In this document: positions 34,641 through 44,986 of the stretch, piece after piece | How the letters are laid out: each line of letters begins with the position of its first letter | Position numbering within the stretch: the first letter of the stretch is position 1 | Program-made: the position numbers and the translations under genes | The notes under the pieces: generated by a model | Told to the model about the DNA's origin: nothing | Databases searched by the model: none | The model's input: only the letters and a program-made list of their open reading frames with translations | From: Biomphalaria glabrata | Lineage: Eukaryota; Mollusca; Gastropoda; Planorbidae | Direction: 5' to 3' | Assembly (NCBI RefSeq): GCF_947242115.1 | Contig: NC_074711.1 | Location: 60,755,309 to 60,819,308 of the forward strand | DNA length: 64,000 nucleotides

Positions 34641-34904
34641 AAGGGGTGTCTTAGAGTGTGTGTGTGTGTGTTTCCTGGTGACGGTAAGAAGATGTTTATC
34701 GATTGATTGGTGGGTATGCATTGAGGATGATAAAATCAGCGTAATGCAAATGTGAAACTACAGACAATCTTGAGACTTGAAAGAGTAAAGACGTTGTTTT
34801 GTGGTGACCTAGATTTTGTTTAAATATCAGTATATTTACAGTTAGGCTATATTGAGTTGTTCACATAAGAAATTTATTTTAAAGTTTATTAAGTAAAAAT
34901 ATAA

Positions 34905-35450
34905 TAATAAGGCTTGTCTTCGAGTCCGAAGATTAGTGAGGAATGCAGTTTTTCCCATGGCTGCGCAGTCCCAGCTGTGACCTACATATTTTGCCACATC
35001 CAGGGCAAACATAACCACTGTCCGCAGGTGGTCGATTTAGTTTTTCTTTTCGCGTCTGCATCTGTTCTCGGCAGCGGAGTTTCTTTTGGTCTCAAATGTG
35101 TATCCCACGGCCTTCGGGAGTGAACTCCAATTGACTCGTACTGAGGCCGCATGCAACCAGGTGCTCTCTTCTATGTCAGTTGACGCCTAAGCTGGTCTTT
35201 GAAGCGTTTCCGTGGGACGCCTCTGTTACGTCGACCACCTTTTAGCTCACAAAAAAAAAAAAAAGACTGCTTTTGGCATACGTTCGTTTCCCACACGGGA
35301 TACGTGCCCTGCCCAGCGTAACTGTCGGACCATAAGAAGTCCCTCTATACTATCCTTAACGGTAAAAATATAAAATGCCTTTATTGGTTCAATTGTACTA
35401 GCTGTTTGTAAGTGATGTGATGTTGCTTGTTCAGGCTGTCTTGAGGTCAA
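34905..35450 (-). mobile_element. 3' end of an RTE-like LINE with C-terminal zinc finger
   Basis: Minus-strand pieces in order are VRQLRWAGHVSRVGNERMPK, then a T-run (about 14 T) where LYGE would be expected, then ELKGGRRNRGVPRKRFKDQL. The C-terminal stretch ADSGYVCPGCGKICRSQLGL and RSHGKNCIPH with a stop form one C2H2-like finger. This order is typical of RTE-clade LINE 3' ends. The 3' UTR is only about 25 nt, ending CTTCGGACTCGAAG and a TTATTATTA tail. The RT core is absent and the frame is broken more than once. Confidence 0.8.
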
Positions 35451-36640
35451 CTCTAGATGACTTGAATTTCAACCAATTACTCTGCAAGCGTTTGAGTTTT
35501 ATTGTTCGGGTGTATTCAGTGTAGTTGATCAACAATACAGAATAATCAATTTTAACAAGTAAAGAGATGTAGTCAACGCTGATGAACAATTTATCCTATG
35601 TTTATTGTAAGAAAAAGGCCACAGTAAAAGTCTCTGTCAACTAAACACGTCGTTACCCTAGAGGATTCTATCGCTAACTCATTTTCCGGTCTCTAACACA
35701 AAATATCCCAAACGTCACTAGTCCCGTTCAATATGCGTCTTCTATGGTGCGTCGCTAAATAACTAATCTATAAATAAGGTGTCTAACAGTGACAAACCAA
35801 CGACCAACTAACAAGGAGAGGGGGCTTTCAAAAAAGAAAAGTTTTATTTTCAGTGTAACTTATCTGAATATTAGTATGATTGCATGTTTAAAAATTAAAA
35901 TATATTAAGTAGGAGATGTCATTTTATCTTCTAATAAGACCTTGTCAACTGTAGACTGCTTTTTGCGAGGCGCGTATGCACAATATGGGTCAAAACGTTT
36001 TAAAGAATACATTTTAAAACATCTCCGCTAGTGTGATTCTTCTGCATTTTTTGTCTCAGAATAGTCGAATTTCTTCCTAATATTGCAATTTATTATAGTG
36101 ACGACTTATGTGTGAAAAAAAAATCCTCGATAGAGACGTCTTTACACGAAGAATATTTGTTTAAAAAGATCACGCCCATTATAGAAGTACGTGCGCCTAC
36201 CTAGAATGTCCCTTGCATAATTCTATTGGCTAGGTCTGCCTATTTATTATTAGATTTAATATGGCCCTCTACTTTTTTTTTTATTATGATGAATAGTGCG
36301 TTCTGAAAGAAAGCACATCGATATTAGCCTTTAAAAAAATTCTCTCTTCTTACTAAGAGAAAAGGGTTAGAATACGCTTAACGCCGAGTCACGCCCAGAA
36401 TTAAACCAATTGCCGACTTAAGCGAAAACCTGCCGCATCTTCAATTCTATCTCCATTAAGACATTTTTACAACGCTTAAAATGTATGTAGGCAACATTAT
36501 TTTGGAAAAGGTATTGCCCATAGGCCTATTATATATATATGTTGCAAAGTATTTGTTTTATGTAAAAATTCAAATGAAAGTGTTTTAACTAATAAATTGC
36601 ATTAAACCTTATAACATAATTTTGCTATTACATAATTTCA
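35451..36640. other. No gene seen
   Basis: Mixed-composition sequence with no recognisable exon, RNA gene or transposon domain. It may be interior debris of the CGAACC-armed element. Confidence 0.5.
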
Positions 36641-36791
36641 TAACATCGAACCGAGCCGAACCCGAACTTTAGACCTGACCGAACCGAACCCGAACTATAG
36701 ATATACTTGTCATCGAACCGAACCGAACTCGAACTTAAATATGACCGAACCTAACACGAACTTTAAAAGTTGGGTTCGATTCCCGTCTCTA

Positions 36792-37228
36792 TCTTATATC
36801 TTCTTATATCTTATATAATACAGACGTTACTTCAAAAAAGAAGATGATTACGTCCTACGCGTCATGCATTTAGTCATGCATATTAACCAATGACTTAAAT
36901 TCTGCCAAGTCACTGGTTTTCCTGGCTAGCTCAGGCAACCCATTCCATGCTCTAATAGCACTAGGGAAGAAGGAGTATTTGTACAAATTTGTCCTAGCAT
37001 ATGGGACGAGGAATGTGCCTTTATCTTTGTGTCTTTCAGAGTATTTTATTAAATTTTGTTTTTGTATTTGAAGATTATGGTTCAGTGTATGATTGCTACT
37101 TTACTTTTGAGCCTTCTGTCCTGAAGGCTTTCTAAATTTAGTGATTTTACTAAAGGTGTTACTCTAGTCAAATGTGAATATTCGTTTGTTATGAATCGTA
37201 CTGCTCTATTTTGTGTCTCTATTTCAGA
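36792..37228 (-). mobile_element. 3' fragment of CR1/jockey-like LINE
   Basis: Over about 430 bp it is nearly identical to 61440-61850. Shared features are the GATAAGA-type tail, ACTTCAAAAAAGAAGATGAT, ACGTCCTACGCGTCATGCAT, the AGCACTAGGGAAGAAGGAGT block and AATATTCGTTTGTTATGAAT. A small internal deletion (near 37081) sets it apart. It is truncated at 5' within the thumb-region coding sequence and is a recent dead copy. Confidence 0.9.
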
Positions 37229-37289
37229 CATGATCTAGATTATATCTAGAATCTAGATTCTATAGTGAATCTATAGGCTATATATAAGA

Positions 37290-37522
37290 CAGATACTGTA
37301 AATAGTGTAAAGGTAATCTGTTTCTGTGGTCAGCATAACGATCGACTGCCTTTACTTTTACCCAATTAATGTCATTAGTGTTGGAGGCGTCCTAAAAATC
37401 CCAAAATTGAAGATCCCACTCCAAGTCTTCACCAGGATTCAAACCCCGGATCCCAGTTCGGAAGCCATTAGGCCTATATATATATAAGCGCTTAAATTTA
37501 CTCAGTCACCGCGACTCCCTCT
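37290..37522 (-). mobile_element. tRNA-derived SINE (core-domain family), older copy
   Basis: On the minus strand it has an AGTCGCGGTGACTGAGTAAA head and a B-box GGTTTGAATCC. GGTGAAGACTTGGAG and the AAAGTAAAGGCAGTCGATCG core follow. A TATATATATA expansion with GGCC interrupts the tRNA-like head, and the core lacks part of the GGGTACCTG segment. Confidence 0.75.
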
Positions 37523-38637
37523 TCTTCGGTGAATCTCTAATAATTTGTATATCTAGATCTATATATACTGGTCAGTAGGCAATTAGTGACTATTATTAGA
37601 TCTATACAAGTTTATTTTAAAATAATCTAAGTTTTTTTTTTGTATCCAATGGAACGACTCACACTTTTTGTACTGGCCTACTCGAGGCTTTTTACTTGAA
37701 ATATGACACTCGGATGTATTTATTTATTTTTGAAAACGCGTTTTTTTGGTCGTCAATAAACTGTTGCGCACTGGACAAAAGAGAGACAATGGCTTTTTAT
37801 GATCTCGAATCAGTGAGGATCATTCTTCTCATAATCTAATTTGGAGAACATGTCAGTTCGTCTGAGAAATACAGCAGTGAATATAGTATTTTTACAGCCT
37901 ATGATTTACTGGCATGCTTCTTCTTTGCATTAACACTTCCTCCTCCAACTAGGCCTAGAGTCTACCTACATTTCTGGCCCTTCAAAAGTCCCCTTTTATC
38001 TTCTTCTCTTTCATCTTTCTATAGAACAGCCCACATTACAACGCCCCCCCCCCTTTCGCATTACACACACTATCTGGCCCTAGCATTCTTCAGAGGAACG
38101 GCCCTCGTCATAACTTTTGACATCAAAATGTCCTGACTGTATAAGGGTCTTTCGTACAATATATCATGCTCGTAGGCCTATTTTGTGGAAATGTGTGGGG
38201 AGCAATTAAGTATTCAGTGCTGTCTTAAATGTGGACGTTCAGTAAACACAATTCAGATCGACTGTACAATCGGAAACATGTACAAATGCTTTACCGCAGA
38301 TAACCTTATTGCCATATCTACTGACCTCTTCGACTCGTCCTGCATTCTACTGTTCCGGGCCGACTTCTCTTGAACTCACTGAGCCGGACTATCTCTTAAT
38401 ATTAAATTGGAGGTCCTCTGGGCAGTAGCCTCGCCTGCCCTCCCTTAAATCCGACCCAGAAAGTATTTATTATAATAGTCACGTGGCATAAAACAGCTGT
38501 TGCATTAAGAGATTGATTGTTTCCATATTTATATAGTGAGAGGTAGATGGTAAAAACTATTTAAAGGACGGATATATTCAGTTGGGAGCTTGAACAACGG
38601 GAATACATTTGTTTAATTAAATTTTATTGTGCAATTT
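37523..38637. other. No gene seen
   Basis: AT-rich to mixed sequence. A 62-codon plus-strand frame at 38185-38373 (starting MEMCGEQLSI) has no family resemblance and no clear splice context. A C-run lies at 38042-38054. Confidence 0.5.
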
Positions 38638-38815
38638 GCTCCTTCTTCTCGAGTGCCATTAGAGAATGGAATAGGTTGCCTGTATCAGCCAGGAAAACCA
38701 ACGACTTAGCAGAGTAGAAGTCATTGATTAACACGCATGACTAGACTAACACATGAAATGCGTAGAACGTAATTATCTTCTTTTTTTTTGAAGTAACGTA
38801 AGATAAGAAGATAAA
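38638..38815 (+). mobile_element. 3' fragment of CR1/jockey-like LINE
   Basis: It carries CTCCTTCTTCTCGAGTGCCA, AGAATGGAATAGGTTGCCTG, the AAAACCAACGACTTAGCAGA block, AACACGCATGACTAGA, ATCTTCTTTTTTTTTGAAGT and a GATAAGAAGATAAAG tail. It is the same 3' end as 61440-61640, in the opposite orientation. Confidence 0.85.
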
Positions 38816-40169
38816 GTGATTCCTATTTACAGAATTAAATCTTTGTATTTATTGTTGAAGGATCTTAATTTTTTTTAAATTTTCGGCATCATGATATTGT
38901 TTGTGTGTTCAGTAATTGTTTAAAAGTAGAAATCTATACTAAATTATTACATCAGAAACGCATTGTCTGATCAACACAATCTCCTCGTAACATCAAGTCA
39001 TCATCTATACTAAATTATTACATCAGAAACGCATTGTCTGATCAACACAATCTCCTCGTAACATCAAGTCATCATCTATACTAAATTATTACATCAGAAA
39101 CGCATTGTCTGATCAACACAATCTCCTCGTAACATCAAGTCATTATCTATCAGGGGCAGACTGGCTATATGGACAAACGGGCAAATGCCCGGTGGGCCGG
39201 TACCAAATGGGCCGGTCTGGTCGCGACCAAAGAAAAAAAATGTCTATGCAGACAACTTTAAAAAAAAAATGACAGCAGCAAGACACAACGGCCCGAACAC
39301 GTTTTCTTCTTGTTGTTTTTTTAAATTCTTATTACAGTGAATTTTGTTTGAAATTCAACAAGAATATAAAAAAAATACACTATAGGCCTACACTGTACGT
39401 ATTATCATTTGCAAAACGTTAGACCGTACTTTCTGCTACGAGCGGCATGGACTGCTTTGATGTCTTCGAGGTTGTGTTTAGCCTAATCATTTTGCTGGTC
39501 GACATGGGCCTTTGATGGCACTCCCATGTTGTTGTTTTTTTGCTCCTTCCCTCCCCCGTCTTTTAATGGTTCCAATGAAATTTAACCAAAAAGAGGGACG
39601 AGAGAGGTTAAGTTAGAAAACATTGATAAAACGCAGCAAAAAAAAAAATTAAAAAAAAAGATAGGCGCGACAATTAGCTCTTTAACAATACTTAAAAGAA
39701 GTTAACTTTAACACATACACACAGCCGCGAAATTGCAAACCACCCAACTTATTCACAGCACAATATGGGTATAAAGCTCTACTTTCTGCGATTTGAAAAG
39801 GAAAAGTAAGTTTCGTTTTGTTTATTTTTAATAACATAGTCATAGATCTAAAAATACTACAAAAAAAAAATTATTTAATTAAAAAATAAATCTAGATTTA
39901 AAATAATTTTATACTATTATAATTAATGGCAAACTTATGCTTAGTATGAAGTCATTAATGATGAAAATTATTACAATAATTAGGACTTCAATAATTTATA
40001 TAGCGCTGTTACATCCGATATTTAATGAAAGGAGATTTATATTTTAAACAATGGGGCATGGTATATTCATATACAAATCGCATTTTTGAGAATGTACTAG
40101 GTACTAGCAGGAAGCAAGAGCTTTTCACATTAAGTAAGTGCCTCTCTAACCGTTCTGCTTTCTCTTATT

Positions 40170-40300
40170 TTTAATGGAATGGAAAACCAATGATTTAGCA
40201 TATTTTAAGTCACAGATCAACATGCATGACTAGATTGACACATGAAATTCGTAAGACTTAACAATCTTATTTTTTGAAGAATCGTCTGTAATCTATAAGT
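40170..40300 (+). mobile_element. Worn 3' fragment of CR1/jockey-like LINE
   Basis: GGAATGGAAAACCAATGATT, CATGCATGACTAGATTGACA, ATCTTATTTTTTGAAGAATC and GTCTGTAATCTATAAG follow the same order as the other copies. It is about 130 bp long and more diverged. It lies inside the outer hAT element. Confidence 0.75.
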
Positions 40301-40541
40301 AATACCAAAAAGCTTCAAACACATTAGGCTGCTATTGTATTGTTTATAGTTTTCAGACTACATACATGTATAAATAGAATACATTATGTAATCCTACGAA
40401 TGCATACATCCAGTTTTCAATGCGTTATCAAACTGTATATATTTAAAGAGAATTAGGCTTACACCTATAATCAGTGGCGTAGCTAGGGTGTTTGATGGCC
40501 AGTGCGGCATCTCCTCATGATGCCCCATTCCCCTCGGATAT

Positions 40542-40966
40542 CTTCTTCTTCTTGAAACTGTCAGGTAGAGTTGAGCCTTCGGCTCTTGGAACTCCAGGCC
40601 AGTAAAAGTGAACAAGAGCTCCCTTTCACCGGCCTGAATGAGAACAGTGTACACTGTTCTGTCTGGCGGGGTGTCAGACTCGCGGCCAGAGACCTTATGC
40701 ACAGGGACCTCTGCCATTTTCCTTTTCTATACCAGGCTAACCGTGCAGGACACGCCATTTATGTAACGGCCCCTTGAGGAACGGCGCCTGGATTGTGTCA
40801 AGGTTGTGGGAGCTTTTTTACAACTCCGCACAGTGCAATGAGGATGCTCTCGCACCCCCTTAGGTACCCCCACGGGAGTCTTGTTTTGCTACCCTTTAGC
40901 CTAATCGTTTCCTCCTACGATCGTTTCCACCCTGGCGCCACTATGAGGCAGGGTAGCATGCCCGGG
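40542..40966 (-). mobile_element. 425-bp ribozyme-headed retroposon, copy 2, inside the inner hAT
   Basis: The target duplication is CCCCTCGGATAT (40530-40541) and CCCCTTCGGATAT (40967-40979). In minus orientation it starts CCCGGGCATGCTACCC and ends GTTTCAAGAAGAAGAAG. A frame opens at the ATG at 40717-40715 (MAEVPVHKVSGRESD) and continues with TVYTVLIQAGERELLFTF, GLEFQEPKAQ and LYLTVSRRRR. It has no stop before the AAG tail. Copy 1 shares this second half with few changes. There is no RT and no obvious pol III A/B box pair, so the promoter type is unknown. Confidence 0.9.
40888..40966 (-). ncRNA. HDV-like self-cleaving ribozyme (predicted), copy 2
   Basis: It is identical to copy 1 over 79 nt except in the 3' strand of P1 (GCCAGGG here, GCACGGG there). 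Each copy therefore has a single, different mismatch against CCCGGGC, and a common ancestor GCCCGGG would pair 7/7. P2 (GCTACCCT/AGGGTAGC), P3, P4 and the GGCTAA joint are unchanged. The first ribozyme base (40966) is the first base after the target duplication. Confidence 0.78.
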
Positions 40967-41044
40967 CCCCTTCGGATATACAGTTATGAAAATACCTCAT
41001 TATACGTTAATAAAATATGCTACAAATATATTATAAATATTACG

Positions 41045-41205
41045 AGCTTTCTTGGTCGCAAAACTATCAATAATTTTATTGAAATCTGTTTTCCACCAAT
41101 TGCCTAGTTGGTGAAACGCATCGCTGATTGCTATTAATTCTTGATCAACTTAATTAAGTCTGAAAATCTTCGCTCGAATAAAGCCACACTTACCGCAATT
41201 GTCAG
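41045..41205 (-). pseudogene. Relic of hAT transposase C-terminal dimerisation domain
   Basis: The minus strand reads LTIAVSVALFERRFSDLIKL followed by IKN and a stop. Then, after a shift, come QELIAISDAF and FNKIIDSFATKKAR. These are worn versions of the LT-P-SVAS-ERSFS...LKLIK and FA-KKAR signatures of hAT transposases of the ZMYM-like type. Only this short part is recognisable. Confidence 0.65.
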
Positions 41206-43046
41206 AAATATGTAAAAATCCGATAATGCTACCTGAAGAGAATCTAGAACATCATTATTTTTCTCTCAAAGCAGAATCTGGCATTCAATAGGCATCACGA
41301 ATATTTAGACAATATTTAGAACTGAATCATCTAGTGGCATTCTAGCTGGTATTTTTTATTTATTTATTTTTAATTCAAGATCTCAAACAGGTCCTTGTTT
41401 GAGAAGTTCAAAGGCTTCTGAAGAAATTGCGACAAACTGTTTAGGCCCCTTTCGCTCCAGACGAAATTTGTTTTTGTCAATGTTGCTATGAACATCATCG
41501 AGATTGATTTCAATCTTAGGATTTAATAGTTGGGATAGCGACAAAATTCATGTTCACCTAGACATCATGATCATATTGAGTTGGGTGATTATTTCTTGAA
41601 CTATCACGTCCAAGGAAAAATAAACCTCAACCCATAGCTCTTTCTTTTGTGTTTATACAGAATGTTCACATTTTTTGCTTGGCTTCTTTTTATTGTGGCC
41701 AATAGGTCTTTGATATTCCCAGATCGCTGAAGGTAATAATGGCTTCATCGTTGCTCTTCCGACTAGTAGTTATCGATGTTTTTAATGTTTTCCTTTAAAG
41801 TGTGCAGTCTCGAATTGACGATCATTGTTTTTGAAGTTAGACTTACCATCGTTTATTTCAGTTAATTCAACGGCCAATAATCCAAAATAGGTGAGAAAAT
41901 TAAGACAGAATATCAACTAACAATCCGTCTACTTAAGAGATTTTGTCTTTAGATTCTTCTTCAACTCGTTCGTGATGCCCATTGAGGGCCAGATTCTGCT
42001 GTGAGAGAAAAGGAATGATATCCAAGATTCTTTTCATTATCATATTTTTACACTTAGGACCCTTTAATCCCTGCCGTCAACCATTTTAACCAGAGAAGAC
42101 AATTTCTCTGTCTAAGCTAGCACTATGAGTGCCAGCCAGACTTATCAATCTTAAGCAGCGCCAATAATATTAAAAGAGTGACAAAATAAATATTTTTTAA
42201 AATCAAATACAGTAGTTCATGTTTGTTCATGTGTGTACAATGTGTGCAGTTTTTACTGAGAAATGTTGTGCTCAGTTTGATGCCCCTTTTTACTTGATGC
42301 CCCGTGCGGCCCGCACCACCCGCACATGGCTAGCTACGCCACTGCCTATAATATAACACATGAACGTAGTCGGCAAGGGAGGGTCTTCAAACCATCACTT
42401 GCCTCAGACCTCATTGTCTGAAAGTGAAACTTTACTTACTGCCCCAGTGCAGCCAACGTAAGCAAACTACAGTCACCAAATTTCATGAGCGTAGCCAAAA
42501 GGGGTTTTGTGGTTTTCCTTACCCCTCCAATACAAAATCTAAAGAATTTTACCATTGTCTACAAGTCGCTGGACTCCATTTAATAGCAGATTTGGTTTTT
42601 GAATTTTTTTTAGTGGAAGAGTAGCAGTACAGAGTTGCACTGTAGATACCTCAGAATATGCATTTTTAAAGCTTAAAATAACGGAAATAATGCTTGATTC
42701 CGGGGCTTTTCACCGGACCCCACTATGGAGAGCTCACAGCGCTCCCCCGGACTCCCTAGCTGCCCTTTGTATAGAAAAAATCGTTTGAAAGAATGAAAGA
42801 TCAGAATTTAATAAAGATTAATTAGATATACACACACACTAATATATATAAATATAAATTGCAGAGTGGGGTAAAAATCCCCCCCCACCGAAAATATATG
42901 ACATGCCATTTGTGGGCCGGTTTATATGGTAATGCCCGGGCCGATTTTGATACCCAGTCCGCCCCTGTCATCTATACTAAATTATTACATCAGAAACGCA
43001 TTGTCTGATCAACACAATCTCCTCGTAACATCAAGTCATCATCACA

Positions 43047-44986
43047 TCTAGCACTCAAAAATAAATATCATTACAATAATTTATTGTAAAATGCAATTTT
43101 ACTTCTTGTATTCTTCTCATTCAGAATGCACCAGGTGTTGTGACATGAAATATGCAGCCTAACCCACCCCAACTTCCAACTCAACACACACTAGCAGGCC
43201 TACCTATGCTGGGCGTAGGACTGGGGCATAACATCTCCGTTGGCCTTTTCGGGAGTTTAAACCATATTTGACGCACCTGTTGCGCCTTGAATAATAATTC
43301 TGAATAGATCAAGTATTTGTTGTTTTATTTTCCTCGTGAAACCATGGCACATGTACGAGTATAAGCTTCCCGGTAGGGTTACACACTGTGTACGTGTTTG
43401 AATGAAAGTTGTCCCAAAATCCATCCAATAAATCGAGTCGACCTTCATGTCCAGTTGTTTTTCTTTACGGGTTTACACGGATGCTATATCTAGATGTAGT
43501 CCTATTATTCTAGTAACTTACAGTATTCTGATTGGGACACTTAATGCCTTCCATTTTTATAGCCTAAAGCTTATATCAACTCACTCTGTCTGTCTGTATA
43601 ATAAAAAGTTTGTACACGTCATTTCTCCCTACCCAATCTCGGATAAAGCTGAAATTTTGCACAATTATTTCTTTTATCTGCAAACAATAATAAAAAAACA
43701 ACTACAACCAATTGGTTAATTAACTATTGGTAATTAATTATTTTGTTTGGTATCTTCAACAAGGGAAAGAAATTGTACATGACAGATGTGGTGGTATAAG
43801 TTGAATTAGTCTCCCTGAGGACTCTCTTTTTTTATGCATTAAAAAAACGATCATGTAAATATTCACAGGCATTTGGTATAGCCCGTCCGCCCGGCATCTT
43901 TCTATTTGTTTCTATACGTAATTGGTAAACATCACTTAAAGTGAAAGCCGGCCATTTTCGAACCTGCTTGCGGGGTGGATGACACGACCACAAAAAGGAG
44001 GATTTTACATATGGCCTTATATATGAATTTCTCGCTTCAAAGTTTATTCCACATAAACAGCCATCAAACTAATATTGTTTTGAAAATGACACATCAGCTT
44101 CGAATGCTTCTGAAATGTCCATCTTCAAGTCACTTAATTTAGTCTCATTTATAAATCTCTACATTTATCATTTTTACACATTAACCAGTTAATCTATATT
44201 TGACCTTTTTATATTTATTTGTGTTAGCTGCAAGCGTCCATCTATCTTTAATCTCATAATGTCCACACAACTTGTCCACATCTCACAAAGTAGGTCTTTA
44301 GTCTATCTTTGCGCTCTCTGAAGACCTATCAACAAAGAATAACATCTTTACAATGCTTCAAAACTGTATATGCCAATGTTATCTACATACAAGTAGATCA
44401 GGCTTACATATTAGGTTCTAATACTCCTGGCCCACATTGATAACAAACTACTGCAGAGATATAGATTTAGTAAACCGTGGTTACAACTTTACAACACAAG
44501 CCTCGTTATTATAAGTAGGAGCTCTATTTTAGTCTCAATTTTATCGTTCTCCGTGCTTTTAGCATCTGCAACTATTGTAATGATACAAAAGTAAGTAGAC
44601 CTAACTAGCTTTTGTTAAGATATGAAATCGGAACTGATAGTATTTACTTCCACTTTGCTGTAAATTTAGCATTTCTTCAGATAGGTTATGCAGGGCCTAA
44701 CACAAGCGAAGGTCAAACTCAATAGGCCTACGTTTAAGCTACACCCGTATGGTTGGTCTGGTCACTCTACGAGTTAAATAAAAATAATAAAACACATAAA
44801 CATTACAATAAACACGAGCCTTTAATCCGTGTCTTCAGTGACTATTTTATAACTACACAGTGAATTAATTTCACTGCACTGTGAAGTGTGGACACAGTTT
44901 TTCCACCAAGAAAGATTAAAAGTTTAATATTTGTAAGCTTGTTGATATAGTTGGTACACATCTCGTCCTTCTAAAGCACCGTGATT
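43047..44986. other. Upstream region of CPQ; no other gene seen
   Basis: AT-rich sequence with no recognisable coding exon. Short frames at 43257-43448 (minus) and 43447-43719 (plus) have no family features. The CPQ promoter should lie near the 3' end of this interval but no core element is clear. Confidence 0.5.

Larger units (their letters stand above)
29690..36791. mobile_element. Possible DNA-transposon relic bounded by CGAACC-rich inverted arms
   Basis: The left arm starts TAGAAATGGTAAACGAACC and carries repeated ACCGAACCCGAAC (29690-29795). The right arm (about 36645-36791) reads, on the minus strand, TAGAGACGGGAATCGAACCC followed by repeated CGAACC words. The ends match at 14 or more of 19 positions, as expected for hAT-type termini. 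I could not find matching 8-bp target duplications outside them. Between the arms lie an LTR element, a MITE and an RTE fragment, and the original transposase is not recognisable. The two arms could instead be separate insertions of one repeat family. Confidence 0.4.
40472..42344 (-). mobile_element. Inner hAT element nested in the outer one, 1.9 kb
   Basis: The perfect 8-bp duplication CCTATAAT (40464-40471 and 42345-42352) flanks CAGTGGCGTAGCTAGGGTG. At the other end is the inverted CAGTGGCGTAGCTAGCCATG. The interior holds a relic of a hAT dimerisation domain (41205-41045, minus) and a retroposon copy (40542-40966). GATGCCCC-containing subterminal sequence occurs at both ends. Confidence 0.92.
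39151..42967. mobile_element. Outer hAT element, 3.8 kb
   Basis: Termini are CAGGGGCAGACTGGCTATAT at 39151 and, inverted at 42967, CAGGGGCGGACTGGGTATCA. Both are followed by GCCCG and GGGCCGG-rich sequence. The 8-bp target duplication is TTATCTAT (39143-39150) and TCATCTAT (42968-42975), 7 of 8. The interior is badly decayed and no transposase domain is recognisable outside the nested element. It contains a LINE fragment (40170-40300) and a second hAT (40472-42344). Confidence 0.9.
38932..43046. repeat. 71-bp tandem repeat (4 units), split by a 3.8-kb transposon
   Basis: ATCTATACTAAATTATTACA begins units at 38932, 39003 and 39074, and the unit ends with CATCAAGTCAT. The fourth unit is cut near its first bases at 39150 and resumes at 42968-43046. 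Units are almost identical, so the array formed shortly before the insertion. No hammerhead core (CTGANGA) is present on either strand. Confidence 0.92.

Noticed and set aside
38185-38373. 62-codon cysteine-containing frame
   Set aside because: Cysteine spacing fits no known finger, and there is no homologue I recognise and no gene context.
38932-43046. 71-bp repeat as a hammerhead-bearing satellite
   Set aside because: No CTGANGA core with a paired GAAA on either strand.
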